Part shown: piece after piece, positions 35,040 through 45,352 of the stretch
Layout: each line of letters begins with the position of its first letter
How positions within the stretch are numbered: position 1 is the stretch's first letter
Assembly (NCBI GenBank): GCA_036244855.1
Contig: BQKZ01000138.1
Coordinates: forward strand, 145,000 to 208,999
Reading direction: 5' to 3'
DNA from: Temnopleurus reevesii
Taxonomy: Eukaryota > Echinodermata > Echinoidea > Temnopleuroida > Temnopleuridae
DNA: 64,000 nucleotides
The notes under the pieces: model-generated
Told to the model about the DNA's origin: nothing
What the model saw: only the letters and a program-made list of their open reading frames with translations
Databases searched by the model: none
Position numbers and translations under genes: made by a program

Positions 35040-36080
35040 TATATACAACTAAGTCGGGACAATATCCCCAGCATAATACTGTCTCCAAATTTCCTCCTCT
35101 TTCAATCCATTTTACAAAAAAAAAATGCTGGTATAATAATTCAGCAATGACTTTGAAAGCAGGATAGCGTGATCAACAAAATATAGATGTAACAAAAGAG
35201 ACCTAATTTTTTACAATCTTCAGAAGCTTTTATGATTTGATTTACAACGATGTTCGGCATGCTATAAAAATATCAAACACACTAGTCGGTCGCATCCGAT
35301 CTCAGATTTCATTTCACTATGATTTATTGAGACAATAAACCCCTCAAATAATCTGTAGACACGAGTATATTAGAATAAATAATACACACAAAAATATGAA
35401 TATATCAAATTATCAACCTTCGACTGTGTGATTAACGATTATGTGAGAATAGAAGGCTATCCACAGTTAATCATGGCGATAAAAGCGATAGAGGAAATTA
35501 AATACGTGTTAAAGTTTTATTGATTTGAAGTGTATATTGGAGCCAGATATGGGACGCGTTCCATACAAATAAGGGTATCCTTAACTATCCATATAGATTA
35601 TTTAATATAACTTTAGTCAACTTAGAGCTATATCGTCTATTAAATATGTCGCCGCATTTATAAATCGTAATGTTTTTGTTTCTTTTCCAATTATGTCTCA
35701 ACACTGGGAAAATAACCCTAAGACTATTCTGGATATTATTGGGTAGAAGAAAATATATTAGCTTTTCCCACTTTTACAAAGATTTGTTTTGAAATCTATC
35801 TAACCGAGATCATCGATTTTAATCACGAGTCTGTAGAAGAACATTCTAAGATAAAAACAAATTGATATTCTATTTAATATCACACGCGACTTTGCTCACA
35901 TAATCTCAATTCTTGGAATTTATTATTTTCAGGATCAGCCTTCACGTGATATCTGAATATGCGAATTAATAGAATCGATTATCCTGGATAATAGAACCTA
36001 TATATTGAACTGCATTCTGAAAAAAAATGTAGCTGAAAATGACGAGATGAAAAGATAAACTGCGTAGTAAGAAAAAAAAG
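35040..36080. other. Non-coding stretch, nothing recognised
   Basis: AT-rich unique sequence; no structure seen on either strand. Confidence 0.55.
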
Positions 36081-36295
36081 GTGCATTATTGCACTTCGCA
36101 ACACTTGGAGCACCCTTTTGGTTGCAATAATACATTTGGTTTAATTTGTTTCTTTTTCCTCAGTCTGCAGGATTTTGCAAAAGTATTTTCTTTTTAAATT
36201 GCTGAAGCTGTGAGGTTTGAAACCACGCCATGGCCATGAGGGATCCCATTTATTCCCAGTCAAATAGACGATCTACCGACTGAGCTGCTCGCTGC
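36081..36295 (-). mobile_element. tRNA-derived SINE candidate (minus strand)
   Basis: On the minus strand, a box A-like GCAGCTCAGTCGGTAGATC (complement of about 36270-36288) is followed about 45 nt later by a box B-like GTGGTTTCAAACCTCAC (complement of 36210-36226) with a partly paired T stem. The body runs down to AATAATGCACC (complement of about 36081-36091). The same AATGCACCTTT string ends the plus-strand candidate at 36455-36598, hinting at one family. The anticodon arm does not pair well, so a functional tRNA is unlikely. Confidence 0.5.
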
Positions 36296-36454
36296 TTTCT
36301 ACCGATGGACGTATTTATAGGACAATAAACATATACTCCATATACGAGAACGATGACGATCCATTTTCCCTGTAGATATGTCAAACGCTATATATCAAAT
36401 TATATGAGAAAATGGCTAACGACAATTCTAATGTCCTTTCGTCCATCGCTCAAT

Positions 36455-36598
36455 AAGAGCGGCTACACAGCTCAGTGGGTAAATCTTCTGGCTTGGAAGC
36501 GATCCTTGAGGGCGCGGATTTGAATCCCACAACTCTCACAACTGCCACAGTTGCATTTTGTAAGATAATGCACCTTTATGAAGAAGGGTGAAACATCG
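36455..36598 (+). mobile_element. tRNA-derived SINE candidate (plus strand)
   Basis: Box A-like CAGCTCAGTGGGTAAATC (36469-36486) and box B-like GGATTTGAATCCCAC (36516-36530) are correctly spaced for a tRNA-like head (36459-36530). The T stem has two mispairs, so it is a degenerate tRNA. The body continues to AAGATAATGCACCTTTATG, and a C16 run follows at 36599. The 3' string is shared with the minus-strand candidate just upstream. Confidence 0.55.
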
Positions 36599-36614
36599 CC
36601 CCCCCCCCCCCCCC
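36599..36614 (-). repeat. Poly-C tract (16 C)
   Basis: Uninterrupted C run at the 3' edge of the SINE candidate. SINE tails are usually A-rich or simple repeats, so its position may not be accidental. Confidence 0.9.
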
Positions 36615-39600
36615 TAAACAAGCTAATGGTACACTCTCTGATGCTTTTTACTCAATAATACTTCTGATTAGAATATAGTAAACATGACCTATTGACTAGT
36701 TGCACAAAGTTGAAAAGTCATTTAGTCACTTTGACTTATTCGTTTTAAAAGCACAGGTCAACATCGGAACATTTCCGATAAATAACATGTATAAAATCCG
36801 AATTATAGCATACGTGGATATTGGAATCTCATGAAGAAAATGTCACAATCAAGAACTATGAATACTTATGCACTACGGTTTTTGTTTTTTAAGGAAAATG
36901 TGCTAACATTTTCTATAGTAACACACTTGTTTATTAATCTTTACAATTGATATAAGCCGATTCTAGAAATAAGTTTACGACAAATATTGAAATATTTCAT
37001 TTGAAATGACAAACTATGAATGCAGCTAAATGTAATTATGGGCAACCACGTTAGATTGAAGTAAGCGTGCTGGCAAGATTTGTTTTTGTTTAATTGCATA
37101 TTTCTGATGGCACGCCATTGAATTTCGTTTCAAACATGGATGAATCGTCCTTGAATTTCAACTTTATATGAGTGACTTTTTTGTCCAAGACAGACTTGAT
37201 TCATTTGAATAAAGATTGATTTCAAGGTTTTCCTTTCTTCTTCCATGTCCGAATGCAATTATCTTCTCAATCCACCTTGTCGAATGCTGATACAATTGCA
37301 AGGCTTATGTCAGAAAATATTAACTAAATTACAAGTGATGGACGTATGAGGTGGAAGGTATCTTCGAAAGGAGAAATAAAAAAAGAAAAGTTATGGATTA
37401 GATTGTTTTCAGGCTGCCTATCACTCAGTACACGTCGATTGGACGTGATTACCTAGCATCTCCGTCTAATTCTCTACGTGATAAAACTGCGATGTGACCG
37501 CTTATCGGCAGCATCACGATTTATCAACGACATAATGAATACATGGGATCTGTTTCAGACAGGCATTACAGCATCATTCACCAGTTCGGCATGAGATTCG
37601 TAATCAGGGAACAATTCATTCCCAAATCGACGAGAACAAGGCGTGCCAAGTGGTGCCGATGACGAGACCGCGACGAAAACGAATGCATGGGACTAAACAA
37701 CCATGACCTGCCATGACCAGCGTCACTGAAGATGCGCAAAGTAGAAGCGGTCGAGGCAAGGTGTGGAAGGACGTTGCCATTTTGAGATGTATTTTGTTTC
37801 TAATTCGCCTCGATGTGAGCAAGATGCGTATCTGATGTTGGAATAAAGCAAGTTTCGATTGATTCTTATCAATGGTATTGAAGTGTGAATCGCCAGCCTG
37901 TGAAATGTTAGAGCTTCGGGGGCCGCGGGGTGAAGGCCCGCTGTAATTTTCGATCGATAAAAGATGACCGTTTTACAAATAGCCCGAATGTCTAAATTCC
38001 CAAAACCAGAAACTTCTTCAATGCCAATCACGTGAAAATAAAGTAAGGAATGTTTCATGTTATTCATTTAATGTTTCTCTTACAAATGAAAGAATAGAGC
38101 TACAACTCACCTACTTTCATACCACGCCTAGCTAACAATATTGAGAAAAAAATGGTAATCATTGCGAAAAAATGATCTGACAACTAAAGTTCGATGGAGC
38201 AAATCTTATGAGAGGAAAGTTAACACCCTAGTGATGATGATACCGCGACCCACCTTGGGTTCTACACCTTGGTTAGGTCTCAACAGGACACCATTACCTG
38301 TCCACCGGAACCCCAACTCGAGGGTATTTTGGGTTGATTTTTTTTCTGCTGATCAGAGCCAGATGGTTAAACCGAAATCCTCTCTTGTCTTGGGATGAAA
38401 CAAGAGACGACACATAATTTCACAAAATTGTTACAATAGCTAGGGGGTCGGCCGCTGGACTATTTTCTTTATATCCTGCCAAAATGTACATATTATCCAT
38501 TAATCCTAACTTCCGCCTATGGGTCTCTTCTCTCCCTTTTCTATCCTGAGCAGTCGGCTTGTTTTACCCTCGAAAATCGTTCGCAGGTTTTCGTTCCTCT
38601 TCTTTTCCTTGAACTTGCAACTTACGTTTATTTTCTTTCTTTTTCTCTTTAGACTGAACCGAAGAATAGTAAAATGAGATACGTGGGATGCTTTTAATCT
38701 TTTTATCAGATTTGGGAGGGGATAAAAGTGATTTTATCACATCGCTCTGGTATCACTTTGGGCTCATTTTCTTGATCCTTTCCCCCATTCCCGATATCCG
38801 ATGGGCAAGAAAGGATCCAGGCGCAGGACCGGGGGTAGTTCCAAGAACGGGGAAATTGAAAGCTTAAATATATGATTGGCATGGATATGATGTCAGCGAG
38901 TGATATATTGCTGGCTCTTCCAGAGCGTTTATTCCATTTTACTTGAAACATGATACCCGTCGCGAAGACGTATGCTGCAGAATTTGAGGGGTTTTATGTT
39001 AGATATATGCGTGTAAACCAATATGCTGTCCGAACTTCCTATCAGATGAGTATGGACGCCAAAACCCACATGGGGATATGGCGGTAGGAGCTGGCAAAAT
39101 CGAGGGTAAAAATCATCGTTGGTGAACGCCCAACCAATTTATTTTGGGAATTGGCTGGAAGCAAAAATAAGGTGTCCATTAGTTTAAAGGCTCTTAACAA
39201 GTTTAAATAGATGCTACTGGAATAAAGCGCGTTAAATCTCGGCATATTAATTGCATCAACAAAAGCGTATTCGTTGACGCGCGAATGTCCGAACAGCGCG
39301 TGTTTTTTCACTCAAATATTTTTTGCTAAAGGCGTAGAGTGGTCCCGTTATACACTAATCGCGTCAAAGAGATGACTATATATTTGGATAATAGTTGTTC
39401 TTATGTAGCAGTGCCTGATTGTTTTGCAAGATTACGCATTGGTAATAACATTAGAGTATATCGCTTGTAGCTATCCCCCACAACCTGAACAAGCTGGAGT
39501 GAAAATGTCCGCATGGAAGACTGAGATCATATTTCGCGGTATTGGCCAGGAGCATGAGCACGCTCAAGATGGTGGTGAGAAGTGGTTGGGAAGGGTCGTT

Positions 39601-40125
39601 CCTCCTAGGAGTGGGCGGCGGCCAAGCTTTAGCAACGAACAGATGAAACAAAATGGGTTACCACCACTGCTAGTCTAGTGGTGACGAGTTACAAAACCAA
39701 AGAAGTGTCACCGAGTCGAGATGTTGAGTGACAGCTAGGAACCCATTCATGCTATGCATACCAACCATACGCATCTATCACATCGTGCAGATGTTAGAAT
39801 TTATATAACTGGCACTTAAGACCAAGAGTAAATGAATGACAGAAGTGGTAAAATGTAATGTTCAGTGATAGTTCGAACAAATTAAATTGTAAATGATAGA
39901 TACATCTTTTCTCTGTTAAGACGTTTTCCATATTTGATAAAAATGAATAAACGCAGAATCACACGCATGTTTTATTACGCACTATATATCACTTTTGTAA
40001 TGTGGATTAATGTGTTTGGTTAATATATATAGTAAATCAATAAATGCCAGAAAAACGGGAAATCGAAGCTACAACAAGAAATAATTTTTCTGCAAGATAA
40101 TAAATGAAATATATTACTAATAGAT
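36615..40125. other. Non-coding stretch, nothing firm
   Basis: Unique sequence with GC-richer patches at 37420-37720 and 38740-38860. Frames of 66-114 codons (for example 37723-38067 minus) overlap frames on the opposite strand or in other phases and show no domain. Regulatory function is possible but unsupported. Confidence 0.45.
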
Positions 40126-40664
40126 CTTAAAAGAAGAGTCTACCCAAAAAATATTTGTTCCACAGGAGAATGAAAATTAGATGAACAGAACACAAGTTTG
40201 AGAAAATCGGACAACTAATAAGAAAGTTATGAATGTTCAAATATTTAGACAAATTGGCATCTGATGACGTCACAGGTGCACAACTGACCATTTATCATAT
40301 TTATATTAGTGCTATAAAATGTTACTTTTCCCAAAAATATGATTCCCCATAGTTTTAAGTATAGGATATCTTCATAATAGACACGTCTCTCCCCTATTTG
40401 CATGTTGTCATCAATGCAAAATTTGTATTTCCTTGTAAAAATGATGAAATTCAAACCGTTGATGAAAACACAAATGATGGGTTGTATAGCGCACTCATGA
40501 CATCATCATATTGGCAAAATACCAGGAACTTTTTACTAATTTGCTCATTTAAAAAAAATCATAACTTTTATGATACCTGTCCGATTTTCTTCAAACTTTG
40601 TTTTATTCTGCTCACAATTTTTTCTGCTTCGTATAAAAATTGTTGGGTAGACTCTTCTTTCAAG
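40126..40664 (-). mobile_element. TIR element family TACCCA, copy B (non-autonomous)
   Basis: The 21-bp terminal inverted repeats differ at one base: CTTAAAAGAAGAGTCTACCC... at 40126-40146 and the inverted copy TGGGTAGACTCTTCTTTCAA... at 40644-40664. Inverted similarity continues inward (GAACAGAAC, GAAAATCGGACA, AAAAGTTATGA-like). The interior matches copy A (20946-21514) on the opposite strand through AGGTGCACAACTGACCA (40274-40290) and CTCCCCTATTTGCATG (about 40389-40404). A palindromic TGACGTCA lies at 40264-40271. The overlapping short frames encode no transposase. Length is 539 bp. Confidence 0.85.
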
Positions 40665-41739
40665 AAATGCATGAAGTTTTGCGTAACCAATGTAATCTTT
40701 AACGCATAAAGGAAATGCGCGTGTCCCTGCACCGATGTGTCCTTGGTAATCTTTATTTCAAATACAACTTCTTTAATTTTATACTTGATATTGTCATATG
40801 AAACTTTCCCGAACGCAACATACCAGAAGTAAATTTGCGTGTAAAACAGATACATTCCTTCATTATAAGGTTTATCTACCGTAGATGTTAAACTAGTATG
40901 TGATATCCGATCTTATATCATCAAATCTGTACCACTATTTTCTTTAAGTTGGTAAAGCAACTGAGCCTAGAGGGTTTTCATGACTATAACAAAATAAATA
41001 CAACAGGTGGGTGCGCCATTTTAGCGACAAAACGTGATTTAAACGAATTTTCAGCAAGGGGATTGCGATAGGTTTTCCCAGCGAATTTCCGACTTGATCA
41101 TTCAATTTCGCCAAAATTACGTACAGTGCATGATAGATTTTATTAATATATATTAAGGCAAGTATTGCAGATGTGATCAGGAATATAAACGAGTCATTCT
41201 ACATATTTTCATTTGGTTTTCATGACCCGCCAGTATAAAAGCGGCTTTGAAAGTCGATCCATGCCACATAAAACGGAGATTCCTTGACAATTGTGGTTTA
41301 TTTACTCACGATTTCTTGAAGTTTAAGTATACAATATAGAAAACATGGCTTTAGAATTGCGATTGAAATAAACAATGTTTGGTTGAGGTTAGAAATTCCG
41401 ACGCATCTCGACATTAAAAAAGTCATCTTATAGCAAATAACGACCAGGGCATCATTGTATAAAACTTATCATTCATTTAAATTGATCAAAGTAACTTCAG
41501 TGGAATCTTAAATGCGAATTGACTTATGACATTCTTGTTGCCGTTTATATTGATTTATGCGTAGTTATTGTGCCATATAAGTTTTATGCCATTGAAACAA
41601 GTTCTACGGATTGTAGAATGCACTTAATGAATAACATACTGGATAATATGATGAACCAAATCACGTAACTGACACACAGGGAATCATGCCCCTTTAATTT
41701 GAAATGTTTAGTTTTGACTTCTTTGATTCCGGCACTAGC
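40665..41739. other. Non-coding stretch, nothing recognised
   Basis: AT-rich unique DNA between the transposon copy and the TTTTACC array. Confidence 0.55.
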
Positions 41740-42643
41740 AGCTGTCTGAGACCTTTACCTCAAAATAATTTAAATTTGCTTCTGACTCACCCACTATCCT
41801 TTTTATTCTGTCACTTAAACCTATGACACTTTTACGTTTGGTGTATTACCTCTTGTATCTTTATGTCTGACTCTAACCGTCTATACTTTTACCACTAACT
41901 ACTTTACCATGTTTACAGCAAGCATTTTACCCCTGACTTTGCTTTTCTTAAACTCTTGATTTGTTTAGACTCCGACTGTTTTACCTCTTACACTCATCTT
42001 TCTTGGACATTTCAATATCTCATTTTCTTATGACTCTTTAAACCCGGATTTTTTTGTTGTTACTCCAGATTCATTTTACTCACACCCTTGTACTTCTTCC
42101 TAAGAAAGAGAAGTTTATTTTACCTATGAATTTCGTTTTTCTCCAGATCGGTTTTACTCCTAATAATTTTATCACTGATTCATTTACCTCTGACCCTTTT
42201 TTAAGCTACTGTCAGTTGAAACTGTGAAACTTTTTCCTCTGAAAATTTTGCCTATTACCAACCTCTTTAAATTCGATTATAACCCTTTTTACCGCTTGTA
42301 CATGTACCTCCCACACTATAAGTTCATAATCATTTAATTCTGTAATCATGCATTACAGAACCAACTGATTTTGTACCCCTGAATATTTAAGCTCAATTCT
42401 TTTATCTCTCATGATTTTTATTTCTTAGTATTTTACCACAGTCTGTTTTCTTTCTTAATGTTTTACCTATGACGATCTGACATATCCGATTATTTAGCAT
42501 TTTAAGTTTTGCCACTGAAAATGTTACCCCCGATCCCGCAATTGTACCTTTTCAAGGCGTACTTCGGAAACTTTTCTCAATAAATCTTTTACCTCTGATA
42601 CTTTTCATGTCATTTTTACTTTATTACTGATTCTTTTGCCTCT
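41740..42643 (+). repeat. Degenerate TTTTACCTCTGA-motif array
   Basis: A 12-bp motif close to TTTTACCTCTGA recurs about twenty times over roughly 0.9 kb, always on the same strand. Clear examples: TTTACCTC at 41754, TTTTACCAC at 41888, TTTTACCCCTGACT at 41926, TTTTACCTCT near 41980, TTTACCTCTGACC near 42184, TTTTACCTATGACG near 42461, CTTTTACCTCTGATA at 42586-42600 and CTTTTGCCTCTGG at 42632-42644. Spacing varies around 30-50 bp and the linkers are T-rich. There is no open frame. It looks like a very old, diverged minisatellite; a shared longer unit is not visible by eye. Confidence 0.65.
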
Positions 42644-42854
42644 GGAAATGAATAGAAGAACAAAGTTTGAGAAAAATGGGACAACTAATAAAAAGCTGTG
42701 AATGTTTTTCCCATTTTTTCTAAATTCAAATCTTTAAAAATTCAAACATTTGTATTTACGTGTAAGATTTTTTTTAAACTTCCTTTGTTTTGTTCACCCA
42801 AAATTTTCTGCTCCTCTTAAAAGATCATTATTTTGGATGAGCTCTTCCTTCAAA
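42644..42854 (-). mobile_element. TIR element family TACCCA, copy C (internally deleted)
   Basis: GAACAAAGTTTGAGAAAAATG and GACAACTAATAAAAAGC match the left third of copy B. TTTGTTTTGTTCACCCAAAA, TTTTCTGCTCC and GAGCTCTTCCTTCAA match its right end. The roughly 300-bp middle is gone, as is the left terminal repeat. It abuts the TTTTACC array exactly. Confidence 0.6.
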
Positions 42855-44798
42855 ATGGAATCAATGAATGTAATGATTAGACCATTAGATAAGTAGACTG
42901 CAATTAGCACCTTTTTCTGCATGTCTTTTGTGTCACATGTCATTCTCACGAGTAATATCAAAAGAAGACGACCCTTTCAAAATTACGTTCCTAATTGTCC
43001 ATAAAACTGAAAAGAATTTCCTTTGACATCTCAATGGTGTCGGCTATAAAATCAATTAAAGGCTGAAACTCCTAAATTTACATAAAACCAGCAGCTTCGC
43101 AAGTCTGTCAGACTATTTAGTCAGGCATTCCAAATAATTCCTTGAAACATAAAGACGTCTTAAGGTGGTGAAAAACTAGCCATTAGGTATAGCGTAAGGC
43201 CATAAGTGGACCGCTTCTGCTTGTCAATAACTCATTGCGTCTGTTCAAGAGTTTCTTACGATCATTTTAAAGGTATGTTACACTACCACATTTACTTCTT
43301 CGATGATGAAAGTCTATGCTGTCAACGGAAATTGATTTCTCGTTGCGGAGTTGATTGCCCCAATTATTGTCACATTTTACTTTCCATTCTTAGCTTTACA
43401 AGTAATGATTGTTACGTTACAAATCCAATTTCAAAACTAATCTGATCATTTGTCACAAAAAGCTCGACCTATTTTCTAGAATGTCATTCAGAAACAATTA
43501 AAATCAATTCACGTTCTATGCCACTCGAAGGCCTCATTTTTGAGAGACAAGTCATTTTCTGCAAATTATGCTTCCTTCTGGGTAGAAAGTAACATTCAGA
43601 TGAACTACGATGATGGAGTTTGACAAGTGTACAAAAAAAAAGAGAGAAAAAGTCCTGTTCGCTCTGGCACTTTAAGACATCTCGGCCTGCATCTGTACGT
43701 GTGAGATTACACTGGAAGCTAGGAGATCATGAAGGGTGAAAGCCGAGTGGAGTATTTACCACATGAATCGGCCACGGGTCAACGCCGGCGACGAGCGTGG
43801 TTTCGAGAGGGAGCACGGTTCGGGTTTCTCCCGCTAAGACTCGGGTTGGACACGGGTCGGCGACATCGCGGCTTCACTTTCAAGCCCCACTCATTGACGA
43901 GCGCATAGAGAGGTGGCGATCGGGGGAGGCACAGGGAGGGAACCAATACTACCCCCACTAGACTCTTCTTATAGGCCTTTACTCAACCAAGGTGCCAGTA
44001 TTGTCAAGTTTCTGACAGTAACTGCTACACTTATTCTATTCCCCTGTTCGGATATCATCTACATAGTAGCCTTTATAATGAAGCTTTAATGAACTTGAAT
44101 GTGATCGTATAAATGCATGATACCATGGATTCATAAAACCATGATGATTCTCTTTGTGGTATTTTGATAGTGTTCGATGATAATAAATCAATATGAATGA
44201 AGCAAAGCATCTTATATTCATTAATTATTTAACGACGACGACAACAACAACAGCAACAACCAAACTCCATCTGAACAAATAAACTAGAAAAAATGCTGAT
44301 GGAACTTATTAACATTTATAAATTTTGAATTTAGAATAAATTCCTAAATGAATATTTTTGCATTTTGCCCTCAAATAATAGAGCGTTTAGGCAGCTAATG
44401 AAGAAACGATTCAGATTACCACTGAAGGTTTTTAAAGGAATGTAGCTTTTTAATTTTGCTTCTAATTACTCTCTAATGTGTTAAAACAGTCACGAACGAA
44501 ATGCTCATGCAAATGGGACCCTTCAATTCCTTCTTTCTCTGACCCAGATGTTGTTAATGAGGGTATAAGTGAGGGCTTACCGGGGTAATAGCCACCATGA
44601 TCGGGATAAGTTACTATCCCATCATTAGAGTGACTTTATGTTACAAGTCCCTGGCATAAGCACTACTTGATATGGTGAGCTTGAGAGTAACCAAGGTCTA
44701 AATTGTCGAAAATATCCAAGCTTACCTGAAGAATGATGACCTAGTATGTTAACAAATGACAATGTATCCTAGTTCTGAGCTAGCGCTTTTTTGCGCTG
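42855..44798. other. Non-coding stretch with GC-rich patch 43690-43960
   Basis: The patch has many CpGs, two CACGGGTC strings followed by CGGCGAC-like sequence (about 43777-43796 and 43850-43866), and no open frame with a recognised domain. The flanks are AT-rich. A short (ACG)n(AAC)n run lies at 44232-44261. The patch might be regulatory or a missed exon. Confidence 0.4.
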
Positions 44799-45177
44799 AT
44801 AGGGATACTTTATTTGATTTTTTTTTAGATTGAGAAATTTAAATATTTTGTTAAAGCAATGATGTGAGATGAGTGTAATAATTCTATTCAAAAATATTTG
44901 AGGCTTAAAGAAACAAATGGTCCTGGAAAGGACAAAGAAAAAGTTCGAAAAAGAAAAAAAAAAGAAAGAGAAAAGACACGACGTTCCGAGTAGATTTAAG
45001 TAACTCGTCCTCAGGTGAAGAAATCCTGAGCAGTGAGAGAACCTCAAGTAAAGACCACAAGCGCGGTCACTGAAGAGAAGTGGGAAGTGGTAGAAAATAT
45101 TTGTTTATTTTTTTTCTCGAACTTTTGTCCTTTTTAGGAGGACTATTTCTTCAAAGATAACCCTACAGTATCCCTAT
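44799..45177. mobile_element. Possible interrupted foldback element
   Basis: ATAGGGATACT (44799-44809) has its inverted copy AGTATCCCTAT at 45167-45177. Inside, AAAGGACAAAG, then AAGTTCGA (about 44928-44948), pairs with TCGAACTTTTGTCCTTTTT (about 45117-45135). The inner arms are not at equal distances from the ends, so one arm would have taken an insertion of roughly 80-90 bp. A pair of unrelated inverted repeats is the alternative. Confidence 0.4.
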
Positions 45178-45329
45178 TGCAATACGGGCAATTTCAAATT
45201 CCGGTACGTTTAAAAAACATCGTAAGACTTACCTTTTCCAACAGTAATAAAATTGTTTTGATTTTTTTTTGTTCTGTTAAATTGGATGGTGCTATGGTAC
45301 TCTCTGTTTTTAGCGCTATAGAAATAATG

Positions 45330-45352
45330 TATATTATTATTATTATTATTAT
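45330..45352 (+). repeat. (ATT)n microsatellite
   Basis: Seven ATT units. Confidence 0.9.

Noticed and set aside
34749..35167. Five overlapping frames on both strands
   Set aside because: All come from the GA/CT microsatellite (Arg-Glu or Ser-Leu alternation).
37723..38067. 114-codon minus-strand frame
   Set aside because: No domain, no splice context, overlaps another frame on the same strand; length within chance.
40568..40855. 95-codon minus frame overlapping transposon copy B as a transposase fragment
   Set aside because: It covers the terminal inverted repeat and flanking unique DNA, has no catalytic motif, and is not kept in copy A.
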